The notes under the pieces were generated by a model. It was not told the origin of the DNA, did not search any database, and was given only the letters and a program-made list of their open reading frames with translations. Shown here in pieces: positions 9,757 to 19,068 of a stretch of 64,000 bases of DNA. The stretch is from Rhizobium sp. RU20A (GTDB lineage Bacteria > Pseudomonadota > Alphaproteobacteria > Rhizobiales > Rhizobiaceae). Numbering within the stretch: the stretch's first letter is position 1; each line of letters starts with the position of its first letter. The DNA is taken from NCBI RefSeq assembly GCF_900155885.1, contig NZ_FTMB01000004.1, forward strand, positions 1-64,000. Reading direction: 5' to 3'. The position numbers and the translations under genes are program-made.

Positions 9757-9858
9757 GGCGAACTCCCGAGCCAAACTGATGTGGCGCGGAGTGTGTCACG
9801 GATCGATGACCAGTCAACCGTGCGAAAATGCGAAAAATTATCTCCAGATAGGAAACAA

Positions 9859-11862
9859 TCAATTTCGGGCGGCGCGCGGCCGCCCGCTGCCGGTCGCGAT
9901 GAAGCGGGCCTCGACCAGCTTCGGCCGCCCCTCGATCTCGGGCGCGTCGATCTCTTCGACGAGATGGACAACAGGCTCGTCGGCGCCGTTGGCGATGGCG
10001 GCGGCACGTGCCTTTGCCTGTGCCAGAACCCTTGCCGTCTCGAAGGCCTCGTCCTCCCGGTTGCGCATATGGCTCTCGCCGCCGCCATTGATGACGAAGA
10101 GGCCTTCCTCAGGCGCCGTCACGAAGACGGTCATGGAGACGCGGACCTGCCCCACCACCGCGCCCACGGCGTTGGCGACATCGGCCTCGGCCGGGATTGC
10201 GGCTTCTGCGCCAAGGCCAGCGGCGATCGCAGGGTAATAAACGGGCGCCGAGGCCCCGAGGCCGACGAGCGGACGATCGAGCGACAGCGAAAAGCGAACG
10301 ATGCCCGGCGCGTGAACCAGAGCCCGATCAATTGCCGGCGATTGGGCCGGATCGACACCGGGAACACCGTCTTCGGCAAGGCAGGAGGCAAGGATGACAT
10401 CGCAAGACTGGCGCGTCATGCGCGCGGCGACGGCGAGCGCCAGTTCTTCCTCCCTTATTGCGATGGGCTGACCGCGGCCATCGCGGATGCGAGCCAGAAG
10501 GGAAGCGCCCAGACAGGCAGCTGTCGTATCCCACTGTCCCTGGCGCCCCAGCACGTGCATGGCATCGGAGGGCGTAAAGCCGGCAATGTGGACGAGGCCG
10601 CGCGCCACCAAACGGTCCAGGGTCGCCTTCTGCGGCGTGGTCGTCAGAAGATCGCCAAGCGGCAGGGGTGCGGAGCCGATGCGGGCATAGAGCGTCTGCT
10701 CCTGCGCGTTAAGGCCGGCGGCGAAGCTGTCCGGCAGGCCGGTGCGCACCGCAAAGCGTCCGTCATGGCGGCCCGGAAAGGCGGCCTTCAGCTGGCGATC
10801 CAGCACTCCGATCACGACGGCGCCATGCTGGTGGGCCAGAAGGCTGAGCGGCAGAAGGCGACGTGGGCCGAGATCGATGCGGGCCGCAAGGCCGCGCGCA
10901 TCAATGCGCACCTCCGAATCACCGCCAAGGCCGAAGGTGCGCATGGCGACTGCCTCGACCATGGTGCGAAAACCGCCAACCACGGCACCTTCGGCATCAA
11001 GCCGCGGCAGGCCGGCATCGAGAACCGCGACATCCGTGGTAGTGCCGCCGATATCGGAGACGACGGCATTGTCGAGGCCTGTCAGGTAACGGGCGCCGAC
11101 GAGGCTAGCGGCGGGGCCGGACAGGATGGTCTCGATGGGCCGCAGCCGCGCCTGGCCGGCCGCCATCAGCGCACCGTCGCCGCGCACCACCATCATCGGT
11201 GCCGCGATGCCGCGCGCGGCCATGAAGCCCTCGCAGGCGGCAATCAGCCGGTCGATCATCGAGACCAGCCGGGCGTTCAGAAGCGTCGTCAGCGCCCGGC
11301 GTGGGCCGCCGAGCTTCGACGAGAGTTCATGGCTGCAGGTGACGGGCAGGTGCGAAAGCGCACGGATGCGCTCGCGCACGCGCTGCTCATGGGAGGGATT
11401 GCGGACCGCGAAATAGCCGGCGACAGCGAAGGAGGAGACGGTTCCGGCGAGTGCCGGCAAGGCAGCATCGAGAGCGTCGATGTCGAGCGGCGTTTCATGA
11501 CCATGCACATTATGGCCGCCGGCGATGAACAGGACCGGATCGGTGCCAAGCGCTTCGGCAAGGCCGTCGCGGGCCAGATCCTGCGGGTCGAAACCGATCA
11601 TGATGAGGCCGGCGCGGCCGCCCTGTCCCTCGACCAGCGCATTGGTAGCGAGCGTGGTGGAGAGTGAGACGAGGGAGATGGCCGAGGCGGCAACCTCGGT
11701 CTGCGCCAGCACCGCATCAACGGCACCGGCAATCCCCACCGACAGGTCATGCCGGGTGGTCAACGCCTTGGCCTTGGCAATCACGCCGCGCGCTTCGCTG
11801 AAGAGAACGGCATCCGTATAGGTGCCGCCGGTATCGATGCCGAGAAGAAGCTGTTCGGTCAC
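9859..11862 (-). CDS. Hydantoinase/oxoprolinase family protein (HyuA-like)
   Basis: The 667-residue protein opens with GIDTGGTYTDAVLF, the ATP/phosphate-binding signature of the hydantoinase A/acetone carboxylase/5-oxoprolinase family. A second actin-like site, VVSDIGGTTTDVAVLD, lies in the middle. Members hydrolyse cyclic amides with ATP, usually together with a HyuB subunit. No hyuB is adjacent: glcB is downstream and an exported unknown is divergent upstream. The protein therefore may act alone or with a distant partner, and the substrate is unknown. The start at 11862 fits the family N-terminus MTEQLLLGIDTGGT. Confidence 0.82.
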   Translation of the reverse strand: MTEQLLLGIDTGGTYTDAVLFSEARGVIAKAKALTTRHDLSVGIAGAVDAVLAQTEVAASAISLVSLSTTLATNALVEGQGGRAGLIMIGFDPQDLARDGLAEALGTDPVLFIAGGHNVHGHETPLDIDALDAALPALAGTVSSFAVAGYFAVRNPSHEQRVRERIRALSHLPVTCSHELSSKLGGPRRALTTLLNARLVSMIDRLIAACEGFMAARGIAAPMMVVRGDGALMAAGQARLRPIETILSGPAASLVGARYLTGLDNAVVSDIGGTTTDVAVLDAGLPRLDAEGAVVGGFRTMVEAVAMRTFGLGGDSEVRIDARGLAARIDLGPRRLLPLSLLAHQHGAVVIGVLDRQLKAAFPGRHDGRFAVRTGLPDSFAAGLNAQEQTLYARIGSAPLPLGDLLTTTPQKATLDRLVARGLVHIAGFTPSDAMHVLGRQGQWDTTAACLGASLLARIRDGRGQPIAIREEELALAVAARMTRQSCDVILASCLAEDGVPGVDPAQSPAIDRALVHAPGIVRFSLSLDRPLVGLGASAPVYYPAIAAGLGAEAAIPAEADVANAVGAVVGQVRVSMTVFVTAPEEGLFVINGGGESHMRNREDEAFETARVLAQAKARAAAIANGADEPVVHLVEEIDAPEIEGRPKLVEARFIATGSGRPRAARN

Positions 11863-12016
11863 GTCTCAGTCCACTGGAGCGCCGGCCCTTCGCAAAGAGC
11901 CGGCAACGGGAAAATCGGTCCGGCTTTCTGCCGGGCGGTCCCGGTGATATGACAAGCCCGACCGAAATGCCATGGCCGGACGCGTCGTCCATGCGCCGAT
12001 TTGCGAGGAACTGCCG

Positions 12017-12616
12017 ATGTTGCGTCTTGCATCTGCCTTTGCTGCCATTATCAGCCTGTTTGCGTCTGCGGTCCTTGCGCAGGAGGGCAGCGAGGAAGAG
12101 TACAAGGTCCAGCTTCCCGATGTCGCGATCTACAAGGCGATGCTGGATGCGAACAAGACGACGGGGTGGGTGCAGTTCCGCAACTTTTCGGGCAAGCAGC
12201 TCATCTACTTCACTCCATTGCAGACGATGCATTGCCGGCTGTCGGAAATCCGCTACTCGATCAATTCGGACGCGCTGGACAAGCGCTTCCCGCTTGGCAA
12301 ATGCAATCCCCACATTCCCTTCTCGATCCCGGAGACCGACTCGGTCGATTACGTCTACACGACTTTTCCGGCCGGTACGGTCGAGACGATCGCGGTGCAG
12401 GCCGTCTGGGACGACGGTGCGGGCAGCGAGATCGTGATCTACAAGCCTTGCGAGGGCGTGGGAGAGGCGACCTGCGCGGCCATCAAGACGATCAAGAAGC
12501 CGGCGCGGCCGACGCTGGAGCCGGGCGCGGCGGCCTCGCCCGTCGATGCCGTGCAGGGCGGAACGGGCGGGCGCATCACGGGCGGGCCGTCACCTGCAGG
12601 TACAGGCCGCCCCTAG
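12017..12616 (+). CDS. Exported protein of unknown function
   Basis: The 199-residue product has a clear Sec signal peptide (hydrophobic AAIISLFASAVLA, cleavage before QEG), so it is probably periplasmic. The mature part has four or so cysteines (in MHCRLS, GKCNPH, KPCEGVG, TCAAI) that could pair in the periplasm, and a low-complexity Pro/Gly/Ala tail. I do not recognise a named domain. ATG 12017 has GAGGAA at 12005-12010, better than an ATG 15 codons upstream. Its 3' end overlaps the 3' end of the convergent P450 gene by 41 bases. Confidence 0.75.
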   Translation: MLRLASAFAAIISLFASAVLAQEGSEEEYKVQLPDVAIYKAMLDANKTTGWVQFRNFSGKQLIYFTPLQTMHCRLSEIRYSINSDALDKRFPLGKCNPHIPFSIPETDSVDYVYTTFPAGTVETIAVQAVWDDGAGSEIVIYKPCEGVGEATCAAIKTIKKPARPTLEPGAAASPVDAVQGGTGGRITGGPSPAGTGRP

Positions 12617-13994
12617 GCTGGGTGGTCAGCCGCTGCACCGGCCAGGCCTCGGTCTTCGGCGACAGGTCGAAACGGAAGCGGTGCATGAGGACGGCGAGCG
12701 CGATGACGGCCTCCTGAAGCGCGAAGGTCGCGCCGATGCAAATGCGCGGGCCGGCCCCGAAAGGAAGATACTGGAACCGGTGAATGCGATCGCGGTTTTC
12801 GGGCAGAAAGCGCTCGGGACGAAAGACGCGCGGCTGATCCCACAAAAGCGCGTGCCGGTGCAGTGTCCAGGGCATGACCAGCACATTCACGCCCGCATCG
12901 ATCTCCACCACTTCGCCCGTAGGCGAGACCCAGCGATCGGCGGCAATGGCGGCGCGGTTGATGGAGGGTGCCGGCGGATAGAGCCGCAGCGCCTCCTCGA
13001 AGGCGGCGCGGGTCTGGGGCATGCGCTCCAGCCACGTTACGGGAGCGGCGCCTTCGGCGAGAACGGCATCGATCTCAGCCTCCATGCGGGCACGGTAGGC
13101 GGGTGTGTTGGCAAGACAATAGAGCGTCCAGGCAAGCGCCCTTGCCGTCGTTTCGTGGCCGGCGCCGATGAAGGTAAGGATGTTGTCGGCGATCTCCTCG
13201 CGGGACAGGCCCTCCGGCCCCTCCTGCTGCATCAGGAAGGTCAGGAAGTCCTGCGGCGCTCCGGCGGGATCGTCACGCAGGCGCTTGCGACGCATCTCCA
13301 TCGTGTCCTCGACGATGCCCTGGAAGCGCTTCATGACACGCTTGCCGCCGACACGGGTAAAGCGCGGCACCCAGGAGGGTGCCAGCAGCACATCCATGGG
13401 ATCGACTCGGCCCATGCGATGCAGCAATTCCTCGATCGCGTCGGCAAAACCTTCGGTCTCGGTGGCAATCTCGCCGGAGAAGAGCGTTTCGGAGAGGATT
13501 TCATAGGTGAGGACGGTCATGTCCTCGGCAATGTTGACCTCCAGCGGACCGCGTTTCGCGTCGGCATAGCGCGCGATGAAATTTTCGCTGCGCTCCAGCA
13601 TCTGGTCGGCAAAGCCATGGGCGTGGCGCGGCGCAAAGATCGGCGCCATGGCTTTGCGCGAGCGTTTCCAGATCTCGCCCTCGGCGGTCAGAAGGCCGTC
13701 GCGCAGGATGGGGCGGAGGATCAGTCGGCGGACGGCCGACATTTCGTAATTGGCGACGTTCTCGACGAGGATATAGCGAATGAGGCCGGGATCATTGACG
13801 ATGATGGTGCGCTGCGTGACGAAGCGGGTGTGAATCCAGGGCAACGTGTAGGACGGCTCGCCCCACAACTCCAGCGGATTGCGCCAGACCGTGCGCAGGA
13901 TTTCAAGCGAAGACGGTGGCACCGTGCGCGGCACCGGCGCCGGGGGCTCGAAGCTGAAACCGCCTATGTCCGTGGCGGTGCTGGTCAGTGTCAT
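12576..13994 (-). CDS. Cytochrome P450
   Basis: The 472-residue protein is a complete soluble P450. The I-helix oxygen-activation motif AGHETT, the K-helix ExxR (EALR), and the heme-cysteine loop FGAGPRICIG are all intact. No N-terminal membrane anchor is visible, as expected for a bacterial enzyme. No ferredoxin or reductase gene is adjacent, so electrons must come from elsewhere. The substrate is unknown; the P450 family number cannot be judged by eye. ATG 13994 (MTLTSTATD) lacks an obvious ribosome-binding site. A TTG at 14051 overlapping the DUF1402 stop would couple the two genes and remains possible. Confidence 0.9.
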   Translation of the reverse strand: MTLTSTATDIGGFSFEPPAPVPRTVPPSSLEILRTVWRNPLELWGEPSYTLPWIHTRFVTQRTIIVNDPGLIRYILVENVANYEMSAVRRLILRPILRDGLLTAEGEIWKRSRKAMAPIFAPRHAHGFADQMLERSENFIARYADAKRGPLEVNIAEDMTVLTYEILSETLFSGEIATETEGFADAIEELLHRMGRVDPMDVLLAPSWVPRFTRVGGKRVMKRFQGIVEDTMEMRRKRLRDDPAGAPQDFLTFLMQQEGPEGLSREEIADNILTFIGAGHETTARALAWTLYCLANTPAYRARMEAEIDAVLAEGAAPVTWLERMPQTRAAFEEALRLYPPAPSINRAAIAADRWVSPTGEVVEIDAGVNVLVMPWTLHRHALLWDQPRVFRPERFLPENRDRIHRFQYLPFGAGPRICIGATFALQEAVIALAVLMHRFRFDLSPKTEAWPVQRLTTQPRGGLYLQVTARP

Positions 13995-14047
13995 GCTGGT
14001 CAAGGGCGCTTCTCTCTCCTGCCATCGGCGCCCTGTCTGACCCGGTC

Positions 14048-15004
14048 TCAAAGGAGCGCGCGAAGCTCCCGGATGCGATCGTTGACAAGCCAGCCGTAAT
14101 AATTCTCTTCCGGCCAGACCGGGTTTGCCGCACCGCGATTGCGCGCGGCAAGGGCGGCTGCGCGCTGATCGGGATTGCCGATGTTGTACAGCGTGGACGT
14201 AATCCCAGGATTGCCGGAGATGTCCATGTGCGCAATGCGTCTATACGCGTCGATGGAACGCCGGATCGAGGCGGCCATGTAGGCCAGCGAGATATCCGGA
14301 TCCATGATCGCGTTGTAGACGCCGGACGCGTCATTTTCATCAAGGCGCGGATAGCCGGAGACGCGCGCGACATCGTCGGTCATCATCAAGGCCGTCAGCG
14401 GGTTGATCTGGCCGAGCCCGAAGGTTTGACCAGCAAAGAATGGCTGGAAGAAGACGGCGCTGAAACGATTGTCCGGGAAAGACTTGCCGCCGACCACACG
14501 GCCGCGGAAGGTGGTCTCCCACACTCGTTCGCGGCAACTCCAGAGGAGGTAGGAACCTTTGGCACGGTCGCAATCGGCAAACTGGGGGCGATCAACGAAT
14601 TCGTCGATCTTCTCGCCGTCATAATCGAAGCGGAAGCTGTCGCCAGCATAGGCGGCGGCCTTCACGTAATAGGATTGAAGGCGGTCATACGCGTCCACGT
14701 TATAGGTGTGCTCGCCGACGATGGCGCCGATGATATGGATCGGGTCGATTCCATAGGCGCCCGCCGTCGACTTGATCTTCGACATCAGTCGCTTGTCGTT
14801 CGCCAGGAGATCATGGACCTTGTCGTATTTCGCGTCAAATGTCGTGCGGCCGGCCTTGGTGCGGCGCTTCGATGCGCCCGGGATGGCCGGCTGCTCCGCA
14901 TTGCGATTTCCATCCGGCACCTTCAGCACGCCTTCGGCAGCGGCGCCGAAGGGCAGGAGGCAGATGGCAGCGACAGCAATGAAGGCCTTGAGGCGATGAA
15001 GCAT
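14048..15004 (-). CDS. DUF1402 family exported protein, possibly a lysozyme-fold enzyme
   Basis: The 318-residue protein has a signal peptide (FIAVAAICLLPFGAAA). The body contains HIIGAIVGEHTYNV and, later, FGLGQINPLTAL. A glutamate after a helix followed by a G-L-G-Q-I motif is reminiscent of lytic transglycosylases, so a wall-directed role is plausible. That is inference; the family is formally uncharacterised. ATG 15004 follows GGGAAG. The stop overlaps a possible TTG start of the P450 gene. hslU lies upstream on the same strand behind a hairpin. Confidence 0.75.
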   Translation of the reverse strand: MLHRLKAFIAVAAICLLPFGAAAEGVLKVPDGNRNAEQPAIPGASKRRTKAGRTTFDAKYDKVHDLLANDKRLMSKIKSTAGAYGIDPIHIIGAIVGEHTYNVDAYDRLQSYYVKAAAYAGDSFRFDYDGEKIDEFVDRPQFADCDRAKGSYLLWSCRERVWETTFRGRVVGGKSFPDNRFSAVFFQPFFAGQTFGLGQINPLTALMMTDDVARVSGYPRLDENDASGVYNAIMDPDISLAYMAASIRRSIDAYRRIAHMDISGNPGITSTLYNIGNPDQRAAALAARNRGAANPVWPEENYYGWLVNDRIRELRALL

Positions 15005-15134
15005 GATCTTCCCGTTGGCAGTCTGGGCGCATGCGCGCCTGGCGCGCCATCTCTGGGAGGTTCCGCACGGCGCAATCACTGCGCAGGGAGGTAGTCCCAA
15101 AAGGCGGCAAAGTCGAGGAAGTCGCGGTTAAGAA

Positions 15135-15175
15135 TTCCGTGACCGGCAGCGTTTTGGCCGCCGCCGGTCGCGGAA
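15135..15175 (-). terminator. Hairpin after hslU, probable terminator
   Basis: Arms 15135-15147 and 15163-15175 pair over 13 positions with one mismatch, starting three bases past the hslU stop on the minus strand. TTCTT follows, so the T-run is short. It would separate hslU from the DUF1402 gene. Confidence 0.5.
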
Positions 15176-15178
15176 ATG

Positions 15179-16486
15179 TCACAGGATGAAGCGCGACAGA
15201 TCGGTGTTGGCAGCGAGATCGCCGACATGGGCCTTCACATAGGCCGCATCGATCGTCACCGACTGGCCGGGCTGGTCGGGCGCAACGAAGGAGATTTCGT
15301 CCAGCACCCGCTCCATCACCGTCTGCAGACGCCGTGCGCCGATGTTTTCGACATTGGCGTTGAGCTGCACGGCAACGGCTGCCAGCTCGTCGATGGCATC
15401 ATCTGTAAAGTCGAGGGTGACCTCCTCGGTTTCGAGCAGCGCCTTGTACTGACGGATGAGGCTCGCCTCGGTTTCCGTCAGGATGCGGCGGAAATCATCC
15501 TTGGTCAGCGCCTTCAGCTCGACACGGATCGGTAGGCGGCCCTGAAGCTCCGGCAGGAGATCGGACGGCTTCGACACATGGAAGGCGCCCGACGCGATGA
15601 AGAGGATATGGTCGGTCTTCACCGGGCCGTACTTTGTCGCGACCGTGGTGCCTTCGACCAGCGGCAGCAGGTCGCGCTGCACGCCTTCACGTGAAACACC
15701 GGCACCAACCCCGCCGTCACGCGCGGCAATCTTGTCGATCTCGTCCAGGAAGACGATGCCGTCGTTTTCGGCGGCACGCACAGCTTCGCGCTGGATCTGC
15801 TCATTGTCGAGCAGCTTGTCGGATTCGTCGTTGATAAGAACCTGGTAGCTTTCCTTCACGGTGGTGCGCACCTTCTTGGTGCGACCGCCCATGGCCTTTC
15901 CAAACATTTCCGAGAGGTTCAGGATGCCGATATTGGCGCCGGGCATGCCGGGGATCTCGAAGCCACCGGAAGGCGAGGCGTTCTCGGCGACCTCGACGTC
16001 GATTTCCTTGTCGTCCAACTCGTTGGCGCGCAGTTTCTTGCGGAAGCTTTCGCGGGTCGCGGGCGACGCGGTGGCGCCAACCAGCGCGTCCAGAACGCGC
16101 TCCTCGGCGTTCTGATGGGCCTTCGCCTTCACCTCGGCGCGCTTCTTCTCGCGCACGAGGCCGATGCCGACCTCGACGAGATCGCGCACGATCTGCTCCA
16201 CATCGCGGCCGACATAGCCGACTTCGGTAAACTTGGTGGCCTCGACCTTGATGAAGGGCGCGCCGGCGAGCTTGGCAAGGCGGCGGGAAATCTCTGTCTT
16301 GCCGACGCCGGTCGGGCCGATCATCAGGATGTTCTTCGGCATCACTTCATCGCGCAGGCTGTCGTCCAGCTGCTGGCGACGCCAGCGATTGCGCAGCGCA
16401 ATCGCGACCGCGCGCTTGGCATCCTTCTGGCCGATGATGAAACGGTCCAGCTCGGACACGATCTCGCGGGGGGAAAAATTGCTCAT
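15179..16486 (-). CDS. hslU: ATP-dependent protease ATPase subunit HslU
   Basis: The 435-residue AAA+ unfoldase is the partner of HslV. Walker A GPTGVGKT lies near residue 60 and Walker B reads [10 protein letters not shown]. The family's I-domain follows Walker A, and the C-terminal tail ends LSRFIL, the form that docks into HslV. Length is standard for the family. AAAGGAA precedes the ATG. hslV lies upstream on the same strand, 84 bases away, so the pair forms an operon that feeds unfolded or heat-damaged substrates into the cytoplasmic HslVU protease. An imperfect parS-like sequence falls inside the coding region. Confidence 0.97.
   Translation of the reverse strand: MSNFSPREIVSELDRFIIGQKDAKRAVAIALRNRWRRQQLDDSLRDEVMPKNILMIGPTGVGKTEISRRLAKLAGAPFIKVEATKFTEVGYVGRDVEQIVRDLVEVGIGLVREKKRAEVKAKAHQNAEERVLDALVGATASPATRESFRKKLRANELDDKEIDVEVAENASPSGGFEIPGMPGANIGILNLSEMFGKAMGGRTKKVRTTVKESYQVLINDESDKLLDNEQIQREAVRAAENDGIVFLDEIDKIAARDGGVGAGVSREGVQRDLLPLVEGTTVATKYGPVKTDHILFIASGAFHVSKPSDLLPELQGRLPIRVELKALTKDDFRRILTETEASLIRQYKALLETEEVTLDFTDDAIDELAAVAVQLNANVENIGARRLQTVMERVLDEISFVAPDQPGQSVTIDAAYVKAHVGDLAANTDLSRFIL
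15683..15698. other. parS-like site inside hslU (13 of 16 matches)
   Basis: CACGTGAAACA, the right half of the ParB-binding consensus TGTTTCACGTGAAACA, is perfect. The left half differs at three positions. Weak alone, it gains weight from the other sites in the window. Confidence 0.25.
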
Positions 16487-16570
16487 GTCGTTCCTTTCGT
16501 CACCGCTGGCGCCACCTTGGAGAGGCTGGCATCCGGCGGCAGAACTTTCACCGGTCGTGCCGTCGCTCCC

Positions 16571-17128
16571 TCAGGCCGCGTCGAGCACTTCCATCACGAT
16601 ATTGCCGTTGGTGTAGACGCAGATGTCGCCGGCGATTTCCATGGCGCGGCGCGCCACCTCCTCGGCCGACTTGTCCGTATCCATCAGGGCGCGGGCCGCG
16701 GCATAGGCGTAGTTTCCGCCCGAGCCGATGGCGAGCGTGCCGTGTTCCGGCTCCAGAACGTCGCCATTGCCGGTGATCGCCAGGGTGATCGACTTGTCGG
16801 CGACCAGCATCATGGCCTCCAGATTGCGCAGGTACTTGTTGGTGCGCCAGTCCTTGGCCAGCTCCACGGCCGCGCGCATCAGCTGGTCGGGGTACTGCTC
16901 GAGCTTGGCTTCCAGGCGCTCGAGCAGCGTGAAGGCATCTGCTGTGGCGCCGGCAAAACCGGCGATGACGTCGCCCTTGCCGATGCGGCGCACCTTGCGG
17001 GCATTGCCCTTCATGACGGTCTGGCCAAGGCTGACCTGGCCATCGCCGGCCATGACAACCTTGCCACCCTTGCGCACGGTGATGATGGTCGTGGCATGCA
17101 TGGTTCCGTAGGGATTGTGTTCGCTCAT
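16571..17128 (-). CDS. hslV: ATP-dependent protease peptidase subunit HslV
   Basis: The 185-residue proteasome-like peptidase forms two hexameric rings and is activated by HslU. The catalytic N-terminal threonine of mature HslV corresponds to Thr13 ([12 protein letters not shown]), so the predicted protein carries a 12-residue propeptide that must be removed. The central [14 protein letters not shown] and [11 protein letters not shown] are typical. ATG 17128 has AAGGAAAG at good spacing; an internal ATG at codon 10 would give a two-residue leader instead. It is divergent from hisB. Confidence 0.95.
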   Translation of the reverse strand: MSEHNPYGTMHATTIITVRKGGKVVMAGDGQVSLGQTVMKGNARKVRRIGKGDVIAGFAGATADAFTLLERLEAKLEQYPDQLMRAAVELAKDWRTNKYLRNLEAMMLVADKSITLAITGNGDVLEPEHGTLAIGSGGNYAYAAARALMDTDKSAEEVARRAMEIAGDICVYTNGNIVMEVLDAA

Positions 17129-17305
17129 CGTCTTTCCTTGCGGGCCTTGTTGGAGCAGCCCGCTCTTTTCAGTGCTGCTGCACATGTAAGCAGGGCGGCA
17201 GGGAATGCAATGCATGGGACGCCGCCGCGCCATTGCCCCCTCAACCGGCTGGATATTTGCGATATGCCCTGTTAAGGAGCGGCAGGTTTGACGGAAGGGA
17301 AGACG

Positions 17306-17911
17306 ATGTCGGACGCTGACAAGAGAACGGCGAGCATTTCGCGCCGCACGAACGAGACCGATGTGTCCGTGTCGATCAACATCGACGGCACCGGTACCTC
17401 GACGATCGAGACGGGGGTCGGTTTCTTCGACCACATGCTCGACCAGCTGTCACGCCATTCCCTGATCGACATGGAGATCCGCACCAAGGGCGACCTGCAT
17501 GTGGACGACCACCACACGGTCGAGGACACCGGCATCGCCATCGGCCAGGCGCTCGCAAAAGCGCTTGGCGACCGCAAGGGTATCACGCGCTATGCCTCGC
17601 TCGATCTTGCCATGGACGAGACGATGACGAAGGCGGCGGTGGATGTCTCCGGCCGGCCCTTCCTCGTCTGGAACGTTACATTCTCCTCGCCGAAGATCGG
17701 CACTTTCGACACGGAACTGGTACGCGAATTCTTCCAGGCGCTCGCCCAGCATGCCGGCATCACGCTGCATGTGCAGAACATCTACGGCGCCAACAACCAT
17801 CATATAGCCGAGACCTGCTTCAAGGCCGTCGCCCGCGTGCTGCGCACCGCGACGGAAATCGATCCTCGCCAGGCCGGACGCGTTCCCTCCACGAAGGGCA
17901 CGCTCGCCTGA
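17306..17911 (+). CDS. hisB: Imidazoleglycerol-phosphate dehydratase
   Basis: The 201-residue monofunctional HisB catalyses the sixth step of histidine synthesis. Metal-binding histidine clusters are present: [23 protein letters not shown] and the later NNHHIAE. No HisB-type phosphatase domain is fused. ATG 17306 is preceded by GAAGGGAAG; the frame runs six codons further to a TTG that is less likely. It opens a his operon: hisB, a DUF2628 gene, hisH, hisA, hisF, hisE, then coaA. hisG, hisD, hisC and hisI must be elsewhere. Confidence 0.96.
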   Translation: MSDADKRTASISRRTNETDVSVSINIDGTGTSTIETGVGFFDHMLDQLSRHSLIDMEIRTKGDLHVDDHHTVEDTGIAIGQALAKALGDRKGITRYASLDLAMDETMTKAAVDVSGRPFLVWNVTFSSPKIGTFDTELVREFFQALAQHAGITLHVQNIYGANNHHIAETCFKAVARVLRTATEIDPRQAGRVPSTKGTLA

Positions 17912-17925
17912 GCCCAAGGAAGGGC

Positions 17926-18417
17926 ATGATCATGGGCCGCTATCTCGTCCTCACCCCGCCGGGCGCCGCAGACCGGGATGAGCATGCCGTCTTCATCAAG
18001 GATGGCTTTGCGCCGCTCGCCTTTCTCTTTCCGGCCATCTGGCTTCTGTGCCAGCGCGCATGGGTGTTCGGCATCGCCGCCGCCCTGCTTCAGTTCGGCC
18101 TCTGGGGGATCGCAGCCGGACTGCAACGGCCCGAGATCGGGCTGTTCGGCGGCCTCGCCCTCGGCCTTCTCGTCGCCTTCGAGGGACGCACGCTGATGGC
18201 CCGGCAGCTTGAGGCACGGGGCTGGACCCTGCGGGCCGCCTTTGCCGATGTCAGCCGCGATGCGGCGGAAAGCCTTTACTTCGCCGGCCGGCATCCGGTC
18301 GCCACGGCAGGGCAGGGCACCCAGACTGCGATCGTCCTGCCGGCTGCATCCGGCGGGAAGGCGCCCTCCTCTTCAACACCGGGCTTCGGCCTGTTCGGAC
18401 ATTACGGGGAACGCTGA
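17926..18417 (+). CDS. DUF2628 membrane protein inside the his operon
   Basis: The 163-residue protein has three or so hydrophobic segments ([43 protein letters not shown]) and a soluble Ser/Gly-rich tail, so it is an inner-membrane protein. The fold matches DUF2628, which has no assigned function. It sits 14 bases after hisB and its stop TGA overlaps the hisH ATG by one base, implying translational coupling. No link to histidine synthesis can be seen in the sequence. AAGGAAGGG at 17916-17924 could serve ATG 17926 or 17932. Confidence 0.8.
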   Translation: MIMGRYLVLTPPGAADRDEHAVFIKDGFAPLAFLFPAIWLLCQRAWVFGIAAALLQFGLWGIAAGLQRPEIGLFGGLALGLLVAFEGRTLMARQLEARGWTLRAAFADVSRDAAESLYFAGRHPVATAGQGTQTAIVLPAASGGKAPSSSTPGFGLFGHYGER

Positions 18418-19067
18418 TGCGCGTCGCCATCATTGATTACGGCTCCGGCAATCTGCGCTCGGCCACCAAAGCCTTCGAACGGGCTGCCCGCGAAGCGGGT
18501 CTTGCAGCCGAAATCGAGCTCACCGACAAGGCCGAGCGCGTTGCGAGCGCCGACCGGATCGTACTGCCGGGCGTCGGCGCCTATGCCGATTGCCGGCGCG
18601 GGCTGGATGCGGTGCCGGGCATGGTCGAGGCGCTGCGCGACGCGGTTGAAGCCGCTGGCCGGCCCTTCCTCGGCATCTGCGTCGGCATGCAACTGATGTC
18701 CTCGCGCGGATTGGAAAAGAACGTGACGGCGGGTCTCGACTGGATCGCAGGCGATGTCGTGGAGATGACGCCCACCGATCCCGCCCTCAAAATCCCGCAG
18801 ATTGGCTGGAACACGCTGACGCTGGCACAGCCGCATCCGCTGTTCGAGGGTATCCCGACCGGGCCGGACGGGTTGCATGCCTATTTCGTGCATTCCTATC
18901 ATCTCGCGGCCACGCGGCCCGGCGACGTGGTCGCCACCGCCGACTACGGCGGGCCGGTGACCGCCTTCGTTGCCAGCGGCAACAAGGCCGGCTCGCAGTT
19001 CCATCCGGAAAAGAGCCAGACGCTCGGCCTCGCCCTCATTTCGAATTTCCTGCGCTGGAAGCCCTGA
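18417..19067 (+). CDS. hisH: Imidazole glycerol phosphate synthase, glutaminase subunit
   Basis: The 216-residue class I glutamine amidotransferase gives ammonia to HisF. The nucleophile Cys lies in [11 protein letters not shown] and the His/Glu pair in FHPEKSQ near the C-terminus; [10 protein letters not shown] opens the domain. All triad residues are present. Length is standard. Its start overlaps the DUF2628 stop and its stop lies one base before hisA, within a tightly packed operon. Confidence 0.96.
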   Translation: MRVAIIDYGSGNLRSATKAFERAAREAGLAAEIELTDKAERVASADRIVLPGVGAYADCRRGLDAVPGMVEALRDAVEAAGRPFLGICVGMQLMSSRGLEKNVTAGLDWIAGDVVEMTPTDPALKIPQIGWNTLTLAQPHPLFEGIPTGPDGLHAYFVHSYHLAATRPGDVVATADYGGPVTAFVASGNKAGSQFHPEKSQTLGLALISNFLRWKP

Positions 19068-19068
19068 C

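Noticed and set aside
7435-11667. A 1410-codon open frame on the plus strand
   Set aside because: It lies antisense to glcB and the hydantoinase-like gene, both with clear family motifs. Its protein has no recognisable domain and the frame is open because of GC-rich codon bias on the other strand.
17129-17305. Heat-shock (RpoH) promoter before hslV
   Set aside because: A GTTGAG and a CCCAT motif are visible on the minus strand, but their spacing is several bases too long for the alphaproteobacterial RpoH consensus.
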